A model generated the notes under the pieces. It made no database searches and had not been told where the DNA came from. It saw only the letters and a list, made by a program, of their open reading frames with translations. Both the position numbers and the translations under genes were made by a program. DNA of 64,000 nt from positions 1,302,001-1,366,000 of the forward strand of contig NZ_CP070351.1 of NCBI RefSeq assembly GCF_016919385.1, written 5' to 3'. Shown here piece after piece: positions 29,382-38,308 of the stretch (position 1 is the first letter of the stretch; the number at the start of each line of letters is the position of its first letter). The stretch comes from Gordonia sp. PDNC005. Its GTDB lineage: Bacteria > Actinomycetota > Actinomycetes > Mycobacteriales > Mycobacteriaceae.

Positions 29382-30557
29382 GTGGGAACTGTGTGGACCG
29401 ACATCGCGACGACTCTCGCGCGCATCGACACGATGAGCTCTGCTTCGGCTGCTTCAGACGCCGCCGAACTCGCCAGGATCGTCTCGGCAGTCGAAAGCGT
29501 CGCGGCGGGTCTACGCGCGGCCTTCGCGCCGGCGGAAGGGCTCCTGGGCGTGACCACGGAGAGTGCGTCCGACGCAGGGCAATCGCTGGCCGAACGGATC
29601 AGCGCCTCGGTCACGGACCTCGAGCCCGCGGCCTCAGTTCTCTCCGATGTCTCAGGTGTGTTGGCGGCGAGTGAGGGGGTCCGGGGGCGGGTCGCGGCGT
29701 TGGCCCCGATCATGAACATCCCGGGTCTGCGGGGATCTGTCGTCGGCGCCGTCCACTCACTGATGGTCGGGACCTACAACGAACCCATGACGGTGTCGCG
29801 GGCAATGGAAATCCGGCCGGCAGGTGCGCCGGAGGTGTCGTCGAGCGCCACCGCGACGTTGGGAATGCCGATTGTCGCGGCAGGTGTCGACCCTGTTGTC
29901 CTCCGACCTGCCGGCCCCGACCAGTCGTACCCACCCGGACCTGCGGGCGTCATCGTCAACGGAGGTGGTCCGCGCGGTGGACCGTCACCAGCGATGTCGC
30001 CGCAGGGTGCACCCTCGAACACGACTCCCGCGCCGACTCGGACTCCGGCCGTGCCGCCGGGAGCTGCGCCGTCTGATCCCGCCGTCACGCGTGCGGGTCC
30101 TCCAGGCGGTCCAGGCCCTGCGGCCCCGGCGGCTCGTGTTGCCCCAGGCGTCACATCAACGCTGCGCCCCTCCGCCGCCGTTCCCGGCACCGCTGTGCCG
30201 TTGAGAGTTCTGCTCGCCCCGACGCCCGCTCCACCGGTGGGAACTGCGTCTTCGCCTGGTTCGCCGGTGGCGCGGGTCGTTCCGCCCCCAGGGGCCACAC
30301 CGCAGGCCCAGCCCGGACCTGTGAACAGCAGTCAGTCGCGCACTGGACCAGGTGGAGCGCAGCCCGTGGCGCCGGCGGCAACCAGATCGCGTGACGGTCA
30401 GACCCGCCGACCCGCGGAGTACCTGCGGTCGACATCGGAAGGTGAGCTTCTCCTGGGGGAACAGCAGTTGGTCACACCCGCCGTCCTCGCGCCGCCTGAG
30501 CCTCCGACAGCCGACGACGAGCCCGATTCTTCGGACGACCCGACATCGGCACCGTGA
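29382..30557 (+). CDS. Unknown protein: helical N-terminus, long Pro/Ala/Gly-rich region
   Basis: A 391-residue protein I do not recognise. Residues about 1-140 look helical and Ala-rich (ASDAAELARIVSAVESVA, GRVAALAPIMNIPGLRG). Residues about 180-345 are a low-complexity Pro/Ala/Gly/Thr stretch. The tail is acidic (DDEPDSSDDPTSAP). No signal peptide, WXG motif or transmembrane helix is evident. GTG at 29382 or 29391 could be the start. It lies between trmD and rplS, where M. tuberculosis has a lipoprotein gene. Codon use fits a real gene. Function unknown. Confidence 0.65.
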   Translation: MGTVWTDIATTLARIDTMSSASAASDAAELARIVSAVESVAAGLRAAFAPAEGLLGVTTESASDAGQSLAERISASVTDLEPAASVLSDVSGVLAASEGVRGRVAALAPIMNIPGLRGSVVGAVHSLMVGTYNEPMTVSRAMEIRPAGAPEVSSSATATLGMPIVAAGVDPVVLRPAGPDQSYPPGPAGVIVNGGGPRGGPSPAMSPQGAPSNTTPAPTRTPAVPPGAAPSDPAVTRAGPPGGPGPAAPAARVAPGVTSTLRPSAAVPGTAVPLRVLLAPTPAPPVGTASSPGSPVARVVPPPGATPQAQPGPVNSSQSRTGPGGAQPVAPAATRSRDGQTRRPAEYLRSTSEGELLLGEQQLVTPAVLAPPEPPTADDEPDSSDDPTSAP

Positions 30558-30567
30558 CGCGGATCGA

Positions 30568-30597
30568 TTTCGCTCCGCGGCCGACTTCTGGCAGAAT
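30568..30597 (+). promoter_or_regulatory. Putative rplS promoter
   Basis: TTTCGC (30568-30573), an 18-bp spacer and CAGAAT (30592-30597) within TCTGGCAGAATG (30587-30598), the same 12-mer and spacing as the rpsP promoter. The start would be near 30604, leaving a leader of about 140 nt that includes a small CCGCA/TGCGG hairpin. L19 would thus have its own promoter inside the trmD-rplS group. Confidence 0.5.
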
Positions 30598-30743
30598 GTG
30601 TCAGGTTGCCTGTCGACGCCGAGGTTCTCGGCTGCGCAGCGCACGAAGACCAATGATTCGGGCACGAACCGGTCGATCCTTCCGCACTCGCTGCGGAGCG
30701 GGCCACCAGGTTCCTCTGTCCTGCTGAACGAATGGACTCCACA

Positions 30744-31085
30744 ATGAACACCCTCGACTTCCTCGACAAGCAGTCGCTCCGCGACGACGTCCCCGAATTC
30801 GGCCCCGGCGACACCCTCGACGTTCACGTCAAGGTCATCGAGGGCTCGAAGGAGCGCATCCAGGTGTTCAAGGGCGCCGTGATCCGTCGCCAGGGCGGCG
30901 GCATCGGTGAGACCTTCACCGTCCGCAAGGTGTCGTTCGGTGTCGGTGTGGAGCGTACCTTCCCGGTTCACAGCCCGAACATCGCGAAGATCGACGTCCT
31001 CAGCCGTGGTGACGTCCGTCGCGCCAAGCTGTACTACCTGCGCGACCTGCGTGGCAAGAAGGCCAAGATCAAGGAGAAGCGCTGA
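30744..31085 (+). CDS. rplS: 50S ribosomal protein L19
   Basis: A 113-residue ribosomal protein at the 30S-50S interface. The sequence from [15 protein letters not shown] to [11 protein letters not shown] matches the family along its length, with [16 protein letters not shown] in the centre. The ATG at 30744 fits the family start better than the one at 30732. It is followed by lepB after 96 bp that contain a GGCCCCGG/CCGGGGCC-like hairpin region. Confidence 0.97.
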   Translation: MNTLDFLDKQSLRDDVPEFGPGDTLDVHVKVIEGSKERIQVFKGAVIRRQGGGIGETFTVRKVSFGVGVERTFPVHSPNIAKIDVLSRGDVRRAKLYYLRDLRGKKAKIKEKR

Positions 31086-31181
31086 AGTATCGCCTTCGGG
31101 CGACTTCTCGCATCCGGCCCCGGCCGGTTCACCGCACACGCGGTGGATCGGACCGGGGCCGTTCTGCATTAGGCTGTCGGG

Positions 31182-32003
31182 GTGGACGACGACAAGACGA
31201 ACGGCGACGAGACCGCTCCCGGCGCTGACGCGGCAGGCGAACCGAAGTTCGTCATCAAAGACGAGACAGAGGACGACGCGCCGAAGAAGTCGGGGAGATT
31301 CCTCCGCGAGATCGCGATCATCGTCGCGATCGTTCTCGGTCTGATGTTCCTGTTCACCCAGTTCTTCTTCCGGCAGTACGTGGTGCCGTCGGAATCGATG
31401 GAACCGACCCTGATGGGTTGCACGGGGTGCAGCAACGACCGGATCGTCGTCGACAAGTTGGTGTACCACTTCAGCGACCCCGAGCCGGGCGACGTCGTCG
31501 TGTTCAAGGCGCCGACCAGCTCATGGGACGGAACGTGGGTGTCCCCGCGGTCGTCCAACGCGGTTGTTCACAAGATCCAGGACGTCCTCTCGTGGTTCTC
31601 CCTGGCTCCACCGGATGAGAACAACCTGGTCAAGCGTGTGATCGCGGTCGGCGGCCAGACGGTGCAGTGCACCAACGCCGACGGCAAGGGCGTCACCGTG
31701 AACGGCAAGCCGCTCGACGAGCCGTACATCGACAAGAGCATGCAGGTGAACACCAGTACCGAGACCGACGGAGCGCTCGGCGGCGGAAGCTGCTACGGCT
31801 CGGACTTCGGGCCGATCAAGGTGCCCGACGGCAACGTGTGGGTGATGGGTGACAACCGCTCGAACTCGGCCGATTCGCGTGCGCACGTCGATGACGAGCT
31901 TCAGGGCACTGTCCCCGTCTCGGACATCCGCGGCAAGGTGCGGTTCATCTTGTACCCGTTCTCGCGCTTCGGCGGCGTCGGCTCGGTGAACCCGCAGGGC
32001 TGA
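31182..32003 (+). CDS. lepB: Type I signal peptidase LepB
   Basis: A 273-residue membrane protease that cuts signal peptides from exported proteins. An acidic cytoplasmic N-terminus (about 40 residues) is followed by one membrane helix (about 44-62), catalytic Ser72 in SESMEPTL and the general base Lys151 in [10 protein letters not shown]; box E is [11 protein letters not shown]. It overlaps rnhB by one base (TGATG). The rplS-lepB-rnhB order matches mycobacteria. Confidence 0.96.
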   Translation: MDDDKTNGDETAPGADAAGEPKFVIKDETEDDAPKKSGRFLREIAIIVAIVLGLMFLFTQFFFRQYVVPSESMEPTLMGCTGCSNDRIVVDKLVYHFSDPEPGDVVVFKAPTSSWDGTWVSPRSSNAVVHKIQDVLSWFSLAPPDENNLVKRVIAVGGQTVQCTNADGKGVTVNGKPLDEPYIDKSMQVNTSTETDGALGGGSCYGSDFGPIKVPDGNVWVMGDNRSNSADSRAHVDDELQGTVPVSDIRGKVRFILYPFSRFGGVGSVNPQG

Positions 32004-32662
32004 TGTCTCGAACGGATCGTTGGCCGCCGCGTTCGCCGGTCCGCAAGGCCGCGTCGCTGCGCACTCTCGAATTCACCCTGGCACGCCATCGGTTGGGGCC
32101 GGTCGCCGGTGTCGACGAGGCGGGTCGTGGGGCGTGCGCCGGCCCCCTCGTCGTTGCGGCGTGCGTCCTCGGCACGTCTCAGCTCAAGTCCCTCGCCGAT
32201 CTCGACGACTCCAAACGACTGAGCGAGTCCACTCGCGAGCGACTGTTCGACGCCGTTCAACGCCACGCGGTGGCGAGCTGCGTGGTGATCGTCGACGCTC
32301 CTGAAGTGGACCGCATCGGCGTGCACGTGGCGAACATCGAAGGGATGCGACGGGCAGTCGCAGGACTCGACGTACGGCCGGGATACGTCCTGTCGGACGG
32401 GTTCGGGGTGCCGGGGCTGCCGATGCCGTCCCTTCCAGTGATCGGCGGGGACGCGAACGCCGCGTGCATCGCGGCGGCATCGATCCTCGCCAAGGTGACC
32501 CGCGACCGGATCATGGCCGACCTCGATGCGAGCGTGCCCGGCTACGATTTCGCGGTTCACAAGGGGTACAGCACCGCCCACCACATGTCGCGACTCGACG
32601 CTCTCGGCCCCTCGGCGGAGCACCGACTCTCGTACCGGAACGTCCGCGATAGGCTTGCATGA
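32003..32662 (+). CDS. rnhB: Ribonuclease HII
   Basis: A 219-residue enzyme that removes RNA from RNA-DNA hybrids and single ribonucleotides from DNA. The active-site start [19 protein letters not shown] is near residue 36, with further acidic residues in [10 protein letters not shown] and the C-terminal [20 protein letters not shown]. It overlaps lepB by one base and the DUF2469 gene by one base (TGATG). Confidence 0.96.
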   Translation: MSRTDRWPPRSPVRKAASLRTLEFTLARHRLGPVAGVDEAGRGACAGPLVVAACVLGTSQLKSLADLDDSKRLSESTRERLFDAVQRHAVASCVVIVDAPEVDRIGVHVANIEGMRRAVAGLDVRPGYVLSDGFGVPGLPMPSLPVIGGDANAACIAAASILAKVTRDRIMADLDASVPGYDFAVHKGYSTAHHMSRLDALGPSAEHRLSYRNVRDRLA

Positions 32663-32973
32663 TGAGCACGGAGGACCTCGAGAAGTACGAAGCCGAGATG
32701 GAGCTGTCTCTGTACAAGGAGTACAAGGACATCGTCGGCCAGTTCACCTACGTGGTGGAGACCGAGCGTCGTTTCTACCTTGCAAACGGCGTTGATCTCA
32801 TTCCGCGGAGCAACGACGGCGAAGTGTATTTCGAGATCCACATGACCGACGCCTGGGTGTGGGACATGTACCGCCCGGCGCGCTTCGTCAAGCAGGTCCG
32901 TGTCGTCACGTTCAAGGACGTGAACATCGAAGAACTCGAGCGGTCGGAGCTTCGTCTTCCCGACGAACCGTGA
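32662..32973 (+). CDS. DUF2469 protein
   Basis: A 103-residue acidic protein conserved across actinobacteria (Rv2901c-like), starting [20 protein letters not shown]. The preceding ATG at 32659 is also possible; the second was chosen because the homologue begins this way and it makes the same TGATG junction as lepB-rnhB. No function is established; RNase HII neighbourhood is constant. Confidence 0.85.
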   Translation: MSTEDLEKYEAEMELSLYKEYKDIVGQFTYVVETERRFYLANGVDLIPRSNDGEVYFEIHMTDAWVWDMYRPARFVKQVRVVTFKDVNIEELERSELRLPDEP

Positions 32974-33000
32974 TCTGAGCGTGCATCTGCGCAGGTGAAT

Positions 33001-33028
33001 CTGTGGACACCGACGGGGAAGTCCACAG
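33001..33028. repeat. Hairpin after the lepB-rnhB group
   Basis: CTGTGGAC (33001-33008) and GTCCACAG (33021-33028) are perfect inverted arms with a 12-base loop, 28 bp after the DUF2469 stop and followed by a short pyrimidine stretch. A weak terminator is the simplest reading. Confidence 0.5.
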
Positions 33029-33088
33029 TTCTCCCGGTTTGATCGAAACCCTCTGGCTGTTGTCGGTGGGCGGGGCCATTCTCTGCGC

Positions 33089-33484
33089 ATGGGGGAGAAC
33101 GCAGGACGCCGGGACCGGCGTGGACAAATAGGTCGACTCGGCGAAGATGTTGCCGCCGAATACATCAGCGGGCTCGGGTGGCAGGTGCTGGCCCGCAACT
33201 GGCGGACACGGTACGGAGAGCTCGATCTCATCGCGGCGGACGGTCGCACGTTGATCGTCGTCGAGGTGAAGACACGAGCCAGTCGGACATTCGTCGACCC
33301 AGTGGCGGCGGTGACACCGCAGAAGCTGCGGACGATGCGGCTCGTCACCAGGCAGTGGTTGGCGGAGCAGTCCGACTTCTGGCCGGTGATCCGGTTCGAC
33401 ATCGTCTCGATCCGCTTGGACATCGGCGATCCCGAGGACCTGGAACGGGCGACGATCGCTCATCACCGGGGAATCGTCGAATGA
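33089..33484 (+). CDS. YraN/UPF0102 nuclease-like protein
   Basis: A 131-residue member of the UPF0102 family with a restriction-endonuclease-like core: YGELDLIAADGRTLIVVEVKTR holds the D...ExK motif (given in part as GELDLIAADG and VVEVKTR). Role in DNA processing is suspected from the fold and from its constant place beside comM and dprA. The stop overlaps the comM-like ATG (ATGA). Confidence 0.9.
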   Translation: MGENAGRRDRRGQIGRLGEDVAAEYISGLGWQVLARNWRTRYGELDLIAADGRTLIVVEVKTRASRTFVDPVAAVTPQKLRTMRLVTRQWLAEQSDFWPVIRFDIVSIRLDIGDPEDLERATIAHHRGIVE

Positions 33485-35010
33485 CCGGCGCAGTGACCGA
33501 CCTGGGCCGGGTCCACTCGGTCGGACTGAACGCGTTCGCGGCCGACGTGGTCGAGGTCCAGGCCAACATCAGCAGCGGACTCCCGGGCTTCTACATCAGC
33601 GGCAGCACCGACACGTCGCTGCGGGAGGCCAAGGAGCGCGTTCGGGCCGCCGTCAACAACAGCGCTCTGAAGTTTCCGGAGAAGAGGCTGACGGTGGCGC
33701 TCGCGCCGGCGAACCTCCCCAAGTCGGGGGCCGGGTTCGATCTGGCCATGGCCGTCGCGGTGTTGGTCGCAACCGGGCAGGCTCCGACGACGCTGCTGCC
33801 GGGCACGGTGATGATCGGGGAACTCGCATTGGACGGGCGTCTGCGCTCGACGCGCGGTGTGCTGCCGCTGCTGCTCGGTGCGCGGGACGCCGGATTCACC
33901 AGGGCCGTCGTGCCGATCGACAATGTCGCCGAGGCGGCTCTCGTCGAAGGCATCGAGGTCGGAGGGGCGTGCTCGCTTTCGGACGTGATCGCATGGATGG
34001 CCGGAAACCTCGTGCTCGACACCGTCACGGACGGGCCCGGCCCCTCGACGGCTCCCGCCGTTCCGGACATGACCGACGTCGTCGGCCAGCCCGCCGCTCG
34101 GCATGCGCTCGAGGTGGCGGCCGCGGGCGCCCACCACATCCTGATGACCGGCCCGCCGGGCATCGGGAAGACGATGCTCGCATGCAGGCTGCCGGGGATC
34201 CTCCCCGAGCTCGATCACGCGGAATCGTTGGAGGTCACCGCGATTCACTCGGTGGCCGGGATCCTGCCTCCGCAAAGGCCGCTTGTTGTGGTGCCACCGT
34301 TCGTGGCACCGCATCACAGTGCGAGCATCACGTCGCTGCTCGGGGGCGGCACCGGGATGGCCCGGCCAGGGGCGGTGTCTCGAGCGCACAGGGGAGTGCT
34401 GTTCCTCGACGAGTGTGCGGAGATGGGCGCCAAGGTGCTCGATTCGCTGCGGCAACCGGTGGAAGAGGGCATCGTGCGGGTCGCGCGGCGCGACGGGACG
34501 GCCGTCTACCCAGCGCGGTTTCAACTGATCCTCGCGGCCAATCCGTGTCCGTGTGCTCCCGTGAACGACGTCGACTGCGTGTGCACGTCCGTCGTGCGCC
34601 GACGTTACCTCGGGAAACTGTCCGGTCCGCTGATGGATCGGATCGACATCCGGGTTCAGATGGAACCGCCGGGCAACACCGCGCTGATGACCGAGCAGGG
34701 GGAGTCGAGTGCGCTCGTGGGTTCGCGAGTGGCGACAGCGCGTGCTGCCGCCCGGGACCGGTGGCGCGACCACGGTTGGCTGACCAATGCCGAAGTGCCG
34801 GGTAGCGCGCTTCGACGGGAGTACCGGTTGCCGCCGGAGACGATGCGCCCGATCGAGGCGTTCCTGCGTGAGGGGCGGATCACCGCACGCGGTGCGGATC
34901 GCGCTCTGCGGTTGGCGTGGACATTGACCGATCTTCGAGGAGGGACGTCCCCGGAAGCGGACGACGTCGCTCAAGCCCTCATGTACCGCGACCGGGGAAA
35001 CGGCAGATGA
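33481..35010 (+). CDS. ComM-like Mg-chelatase-type AAA+ ATPase
   Basis: A 509-residue YifB/ComM-family protein. N-terminal Lon-like fold (VHSVGLNAFAADVVEVQANI), then an AAA+ domain with Walker A GPPGIGKT (about 222-229), Walker B GVLFLDECAEM and sensor ANPCPCAPVND, which includes the family's cysteine-rich insert (CPCAPVNDVDCVC). In naturally competent bacteria ComM helps branch migration during transformation. It sits between yraN and dprA, a conserved DNA-uptake/recombination trio. Overlaps at both ends by 4 bp. Confidence 0.92.
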   Translation: MTGAVTDLGRVHSVGLNAFAADVVEVQANISSGLPGFYISGSTDTSLREAKERVRAAVNNSALKFPEKRLTVALAPANLPKSGAGFDLAMAVAVLVATGQAPTTLLPGTVMIGELALDGRLRSTRGVLPLLLGARDAGFTRAVVPIDNVAEAALVEGIEVGGACSLSDVIAWMAGNLVLDTVTDGPGPSTAPAVPDMTDVVGQPAARHALEVAAAGAHHILMTGPPGIGKTMLACRLPGILPELDHAESLEVTAIHSVAGILPPQRPLVVVPPFVAPHHSASITSLLGGGTGMARPGAVSRAHRGVLFLDECAEMGAKVLDSLRQPVEEGIVRVARRDGTAVYPARFQLILAANPCPCAPVNDVDCVCTSVVRRRYLGKLSGPLMDRIDIRVQMEPPGNTALMTEQGESSALVGSRVATARAAARDRWRDHGWLTNAEVPGSALRREYRLPPETMRPIEAFLREGRITARGADRALRLAWTLTDLRGGTSPEADDVAQALMYRDRGNGR

Positions 35011-36140
35011 CCACACACGATGAAACCGAACGGCGCGCTTGGGCGTATCTGGCGAGTGTGGCCGAACCACCGGCGGCATCAGTCATCCGGCTCGTCGCCG
35101 CAATCGGACCGGTCGATGCGGCCGCCGCAATCCGGGCGCGGTCGGTTCCGCCCGGGCATGCCGGCGTGATCGAGGTGACGGAAGCGAGGCACATGATCAC
35201 GACCGTCGACGAGGACCTGGCGGCCTGCGACACGATCGGGGCACGGCTGCTCACACCGGACGACGCCGAGTGGCCGGCATGGTCGTTGTCTGCGCTCGAT
35301 CGGGCGTCGACCGCTGCGCGCGGCGGTGCGCCGCTCGCCCTGTGGGTTCGTGGCCGGGCGCCACTGGACATGTTGGGCGACACGGCGGTGGCTCTGGTCG
35401 GATCCCGCGCAGCGACGTCGTACGGGGAGTACGTCGCCGGGCAGTTCGCGTCCGGGCTGGCCGCCCAGGGGAGAGCGGTCGTGTCGGGCGGCGCGTACGG
35501 CATCGACGGAGCGGCCCACCGAGGCTCGCTCGCCGCGGGTGGTGCCACGGTGGCGGTCCTCGCCTGCGGGATCGACAGGACGTATCCGAGCGGACACGCC
35601 CGACTACTGGATGAGATCGCGTCGCGGGGCCTCATCATCTCCGAGTACCCGCCCGGGACCACCGCGGCCAAACATCGGTTCCTGACACGGAATCGGTTGG
35701 TCGCGGCGCTGTCTGGGGCCACAGTCGTCGTGGAGGCCGGGCGCCGTTCGGGAGCGACGAACACCGCGGCATGGGCGACCCGGCTGGGCCGACCGCTCGG
35801 CGCGGTGCCGGGGTCGATCACCAGCGCGACGTCTGTCGGGACGCACGCGATGATCGCCGACGGCCAGGCGACGCTCGTGGCCGACGTCGACGCGGTGGCG
35901 ACACTCGTCGCGCCCGACGGCGAGGACCCTCGAGGGCCCGCACCGACGCGGTCCACTGACGGACTGCCTCGAGATCAGTTCCGAGTGATCGACGCGATCC
36001 CCGCGCACGACGGCGTCTCTATCGACGAGATCGCGTTCAGTTCGGGGCTGCAGGTCGACGCGGTGCGTCGTGCGCTCGCCGGCTTGGACGTCGCGGGTCT
36101 GGTCGACGAGGACCGCGGCCTCTGGCGATTGCGGAGGTGA
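35007..36140 (+). CDS. dprA: DNA-processing protein DprA
   Basis: A 377-residue protein that loads RecA on incoming single-stranded DNA in competent bacteria. The Rossmann-like DprA core carries VALVGSRAATSYGEYVA, SGGAYGIDGAAHRGSL, ACGIDRTYPSGHARL and FLTRNRLVAALSGATVVVEA, ending with a C-terminal winged-helix-like domain (about 320-377). An N-terminal 100-residue helical domain precedes it. The ATG overlaps the comM-like stop. Confidence 0.95.
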   Translation: MTTHDETERRAWAYLASVAEPPAASVIRLVAAIGPVDAAAAIRARSVPPGHAGVIEVTEARHMITTVDEDLAACDTIGARLLTPDDAEWPAWSLSALDRASTAARGGAPLALWVRGRAPLDMLGDTAVALVGSRAATSYGEYVAGQFASGLAAQGRAVVSGGAYGIDGAAHRGSLAAGGATVAVLACGIDRTYPSGHARLLDEIASRGLIISEYPPGTTAAKHRFLTRNRLVAALSGATVVVEAGRRSGATNTAAWATRLGRPLGAVPGSITSATSVGTHAMIADGQATLVADVDAVATLVAPDGEDPRGPAPTRSTDGLPRDQFRVIDAIPAHDGVSIDEIAFSSGLQVDAVRRALAGLDVAGLVDEDRGLWRLRR

Positions 36141-36155
36141 CCGGATCGCAACTGT

Positions 36156-36716
36156 TCATTTCACGGTGAATTCGACCGACGCCGAGTCGGCCGGTGCGCA
36201 CAGCGGTGCTCGGTCGGGCCGTGCTGCGCGCGGTGGAATCTCCAGGGCGGCGGTGACGCGGTAGCGACCACGCTCGGTGACCGGCCAGATCGTCGCCGTC
36301 ATACCGCCGGGCGCCGCGACAGTATGGCTGCGGATCGACGCCGGGGAACCGGTTCCGCCGTCCACCTCGATGTCGAGTGCCTGAGACTGCTCGGGGACGA
36401 GGTCGACCAGCGCCGCGCGGACGGCGTCCACGGCTGGGGCGAACGTCGGGATCGCTCGTGACGTACTCGGCACGTCGACCCCGTCACGATGGACGGACAC
36501 CACTCTTAGACTGCCGATTCCGTGTTTGGGGACGGCGCATGCCGCCTCGGAGTTGTTGTGGACGGCCAACGTCAACGTCGGAGCGGTTCCCGCGTGGTAG
36601 CTGTCGCGGGCCGACCGCAGCTCGACGGTCACGGTGCCGGGCGGGTCGTCGGCGGAGCATGCGCCGGCACCCACAGCCGCCAGTAGGACTGTCACCGCGT
36701 GCAGAGCTCGGGGCAT
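36156..36716 (-). CDS. Putative secreted lipoprotein
   Basis: A 186-residue protein with a lipoprotein signal peptide: MPRALHAVTVLLAAVGAGAC, with the lipidated Cys at residue 20. The mature part looks like a single beta-sandwich (VTVELRSARDSYHAGTAPTL, LTLAVHNNSEAACAVP), reminiscent of Ig-like extracellular domains. It is convergent with dprA (15 bp apart) and follows the unknown gene at 36723 by 6 bp. Function unknown. Confidence 0.78.
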   Translation of the reverse strand: MPRALHAVTVLLAAVGAGACSADDPPGTVTVELRSARDSYHAGTAPTLTLAVHNNSEAACAVPKHGIGSLRVVSVHRDGVDVPSTSRAIPTFAPAVDAVRAALVDLVPEQSQALDIEVDGGTGSPASIRSHTVAAPGGMTATIWPVTERGRYRVTAALEIPPRAARPDRAPLCAPADSASVEFTVK

Positions 36717-36722
36717 GCCTGC

Positions 36723-37400
36723 TCAGCTCGCAGTCGGCATCATGGCGATGTAGTCGACGTTATCGAGCCGGATCCGCACCGCAAGGTCGCCGGACCACTC
36801 CACCGCGATGTCGTGGCGCTCGAGCACCGTGCGGACCTCGGCCATGAGGTCCCGAACGATCCGTTCGTACTCGGTGTCCTTCTGGGCGTCGGAGAACGCG
36901 ACCCACTGCTCCTCGGTGAAGTAGGCGGGTAGGAACGCGCCGTAGCCGAGGTACGTCTGCCTGCTGTCGAAGATGCCGTCGGTGTCCTGCGAGTGATAGA
37001 AGACGTAGCCACGCCAGTCGCGGGAGTCGTCGCGTTCATCGAAGATCTCAGAACTGCCACAGGTCCCGCAGCATGTGAAGTCCTCGCGAGCTACGACGCC
37101 GATCGTCGCGAGTTCGTCGAATGCCTCGGTCAGGCGTGACGTGGGGACGTCGCCCCACGACGACTGCTGGTTGCGACGCTGATCGATGACCGATTCGAAG
37201 AAGGCGGTCGCCGTCTCCTCGGAGACGCCCGCGGTGTCCAACTCCTCCTCGAAGAGTTCGAGGTACTCCTCGACGTCGACGGTTGCGCGGAGGACGAGCT
37301 GCCACGTCTGATCGGTCAGATACTCGCGGTCGTCGTCGGACAGCTTCCAGTCTGCTGGCACGGAGTACGTTGGCGGGGCACTGTAGAAGTCGACGCTCAT
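36723..37400 (-). CDS. Unknown acidic protein with CCGTCG motif (DUF6891-like)
   Basis: A 225-residue soluble acidic protein. Near residue 109 it has DFTCCGTCGSSEI, a cysteine group that could bind metal or be redox-active, followed by GYVFYHSQDT and a C-terminal alpha/beta region (VRIRLDNVDYIAMM). This resembles a family of unknown function (DUF6891, from memory). It forms a two-gene unit with the lipoprotein and diverges from the siderophore-interacting protein gene; an iron box lies between them. Confidence 0.7.
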   Translation of the reverse strand: MSVDFYSAPPTYSVPADWKLSDDDREYLTDQTWQLVLRATVDVEEYLELFEEELDTAGVSEETATAFFESVIDQRRNQQSSWGDVPTSRLTEAFDELATIGVVAREDFTCCGTCGSSEIFDERDDSRDWRGYVFYHSQDTDGIFDSRQTYLGYGAFLPAYFTEEQWVAFSDAQKDTEYERIVRDLMAEVRTVLERHDIAVEWSGDLAVRIRLDNVDYIAMMPTAS

Positions 37401-37452
37401 AGTCCTCGTTCTACACCAGGCCGACGACGATCGTCGGTCGGTGGACCGATCT

Positions 37453-37471
37453 GTTTGTTAGGCTGTCCTAA
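37453..37471 (+). promoter_or_regulatory. DtxR/IdeR-like iron box upstream of the siderophore-interacting gene
   Basis: GTTTGTTAGGCTGTCCTAA matches 14 of 19 positions of TWAGGTWAGSCTWACCTWA by hand count; its core TTAGG-N4-CCTAA (37458-37471) is a perfect 5-bp palindrome. It lies 32 bp before the ATG of an iron-siderophore gene, so iron repression is likely. Confidence 0.7.
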
Positions 37472-37502
37472 ATTAGTTCTCATTGATCTTTGGAGGTGCT
37501 TC

Positions 37503-38294
37503 ATGGCGAAGCGACAGAACACGATGACGGTCCTGCGGTCGGAGGATCTGACCCCGCACATGCGCCGCGTGTGGCTCGGCGGCGACGGATATGACGATTT
37601 CCTGGCCACCGGCGACACCGACATGTACGTCAAGATCATGTTCGCCGTCGACGGCCAGGACGACCCGGTGCTCCGTACATACACCGTCCGCCACAACAAC
37701 GAGCAGGCGCGAGAGATCGCCATCGACTTCGTGGTTCACGGAGACGAGGGCATAGCAGGTCCGTGGGCCGCGTCTGTGCAGCCGGGGGAGACGGTGACCT
37801 TCCTCGGTCCCGGCAGCGGCTATGCGCCGGACGCCGACGCGCCGTGGCATCTGTTGGTGTCCGATGAGGCCGGCCTGCCCGCCCTCGCCGCGGCCCTCGA
37901 AGCGCTTCCTTCGGACGCGGTCGCGAGGGTGTTCATCGAGGTCGCAGGGCCGGGAGACGAGATGGATCTCGCTGCGCCCGCAGGCGCCGAGATCAATTGG
38001 GTGCACCGCGGTTCGGGATCGAACGAGGCGCCGGAAGAGCTCGCCGGTGACAACGCCCCGATCATCGCCGCGGTCACGGCCGCCGAGTGGCTCGATGGCG
38101 AGCCGCAGGTGTTCATCCATGGCGAAGCGCAGGCCGTGATGAAGAACCTGCGTCCGTACGTCCGGAAAGAGCGGGGCGTGAGTGCAAAACGCGCGGCGTC
38201 GATCTCCGGCTACTGGCGCCGCGGACGCACGGAAGAGGGTTTCCGCCAGTGGAAGGCCGAGCAGCGCGCCGCCGAGGCACCCTCCGCGACCTGA
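37503..38294 (+). CDS. Siderophore-interacting protein (ViuB-like ferric reductase)
   Basis: A 263-residue flavoprotein expected to reduce Fe3+-siderophore in the cytoplasm and release iron. The FAD-binding part has [10 protein letters not shown] (RxYT motif) and [14 protein letters not shown] (near 77-90); the NAD(P)-domain shows [19 protein letters not shown] and [17 protein letters not shown], ending [18 protein letters not shown], all typical of the SIP family. ATG at 37503 follows GGAGGT (37492-37497). An iron box precedes it. Confidence 0.94.
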   Translation: MAKRQNTMTVLRSEDLTPHMRRVWLGGDGYDDFLATGDTDMYVKIMFAVDGQDDPVLRTYTVRHNNEQAREIAIDFVVHGDEGIAGPWAASVQPGETVTFLGPGSGYAPDADAPWHLLVSDEAGLPALAAALEALPSDAVARVFIEVAGPGDEMDLAAPAGAEINWVHRGSGSNEAPEELAGDNAPIIAAVTAAEWLDGEPQVFIHGEAQAVMKNLRPYVRKERGVSAKRAASISGYWRRGRTEEGFRQWKAEQRAAEAPSAT

Positions 38295-38308
38295 CCTATT
38301 CTTGCGCT

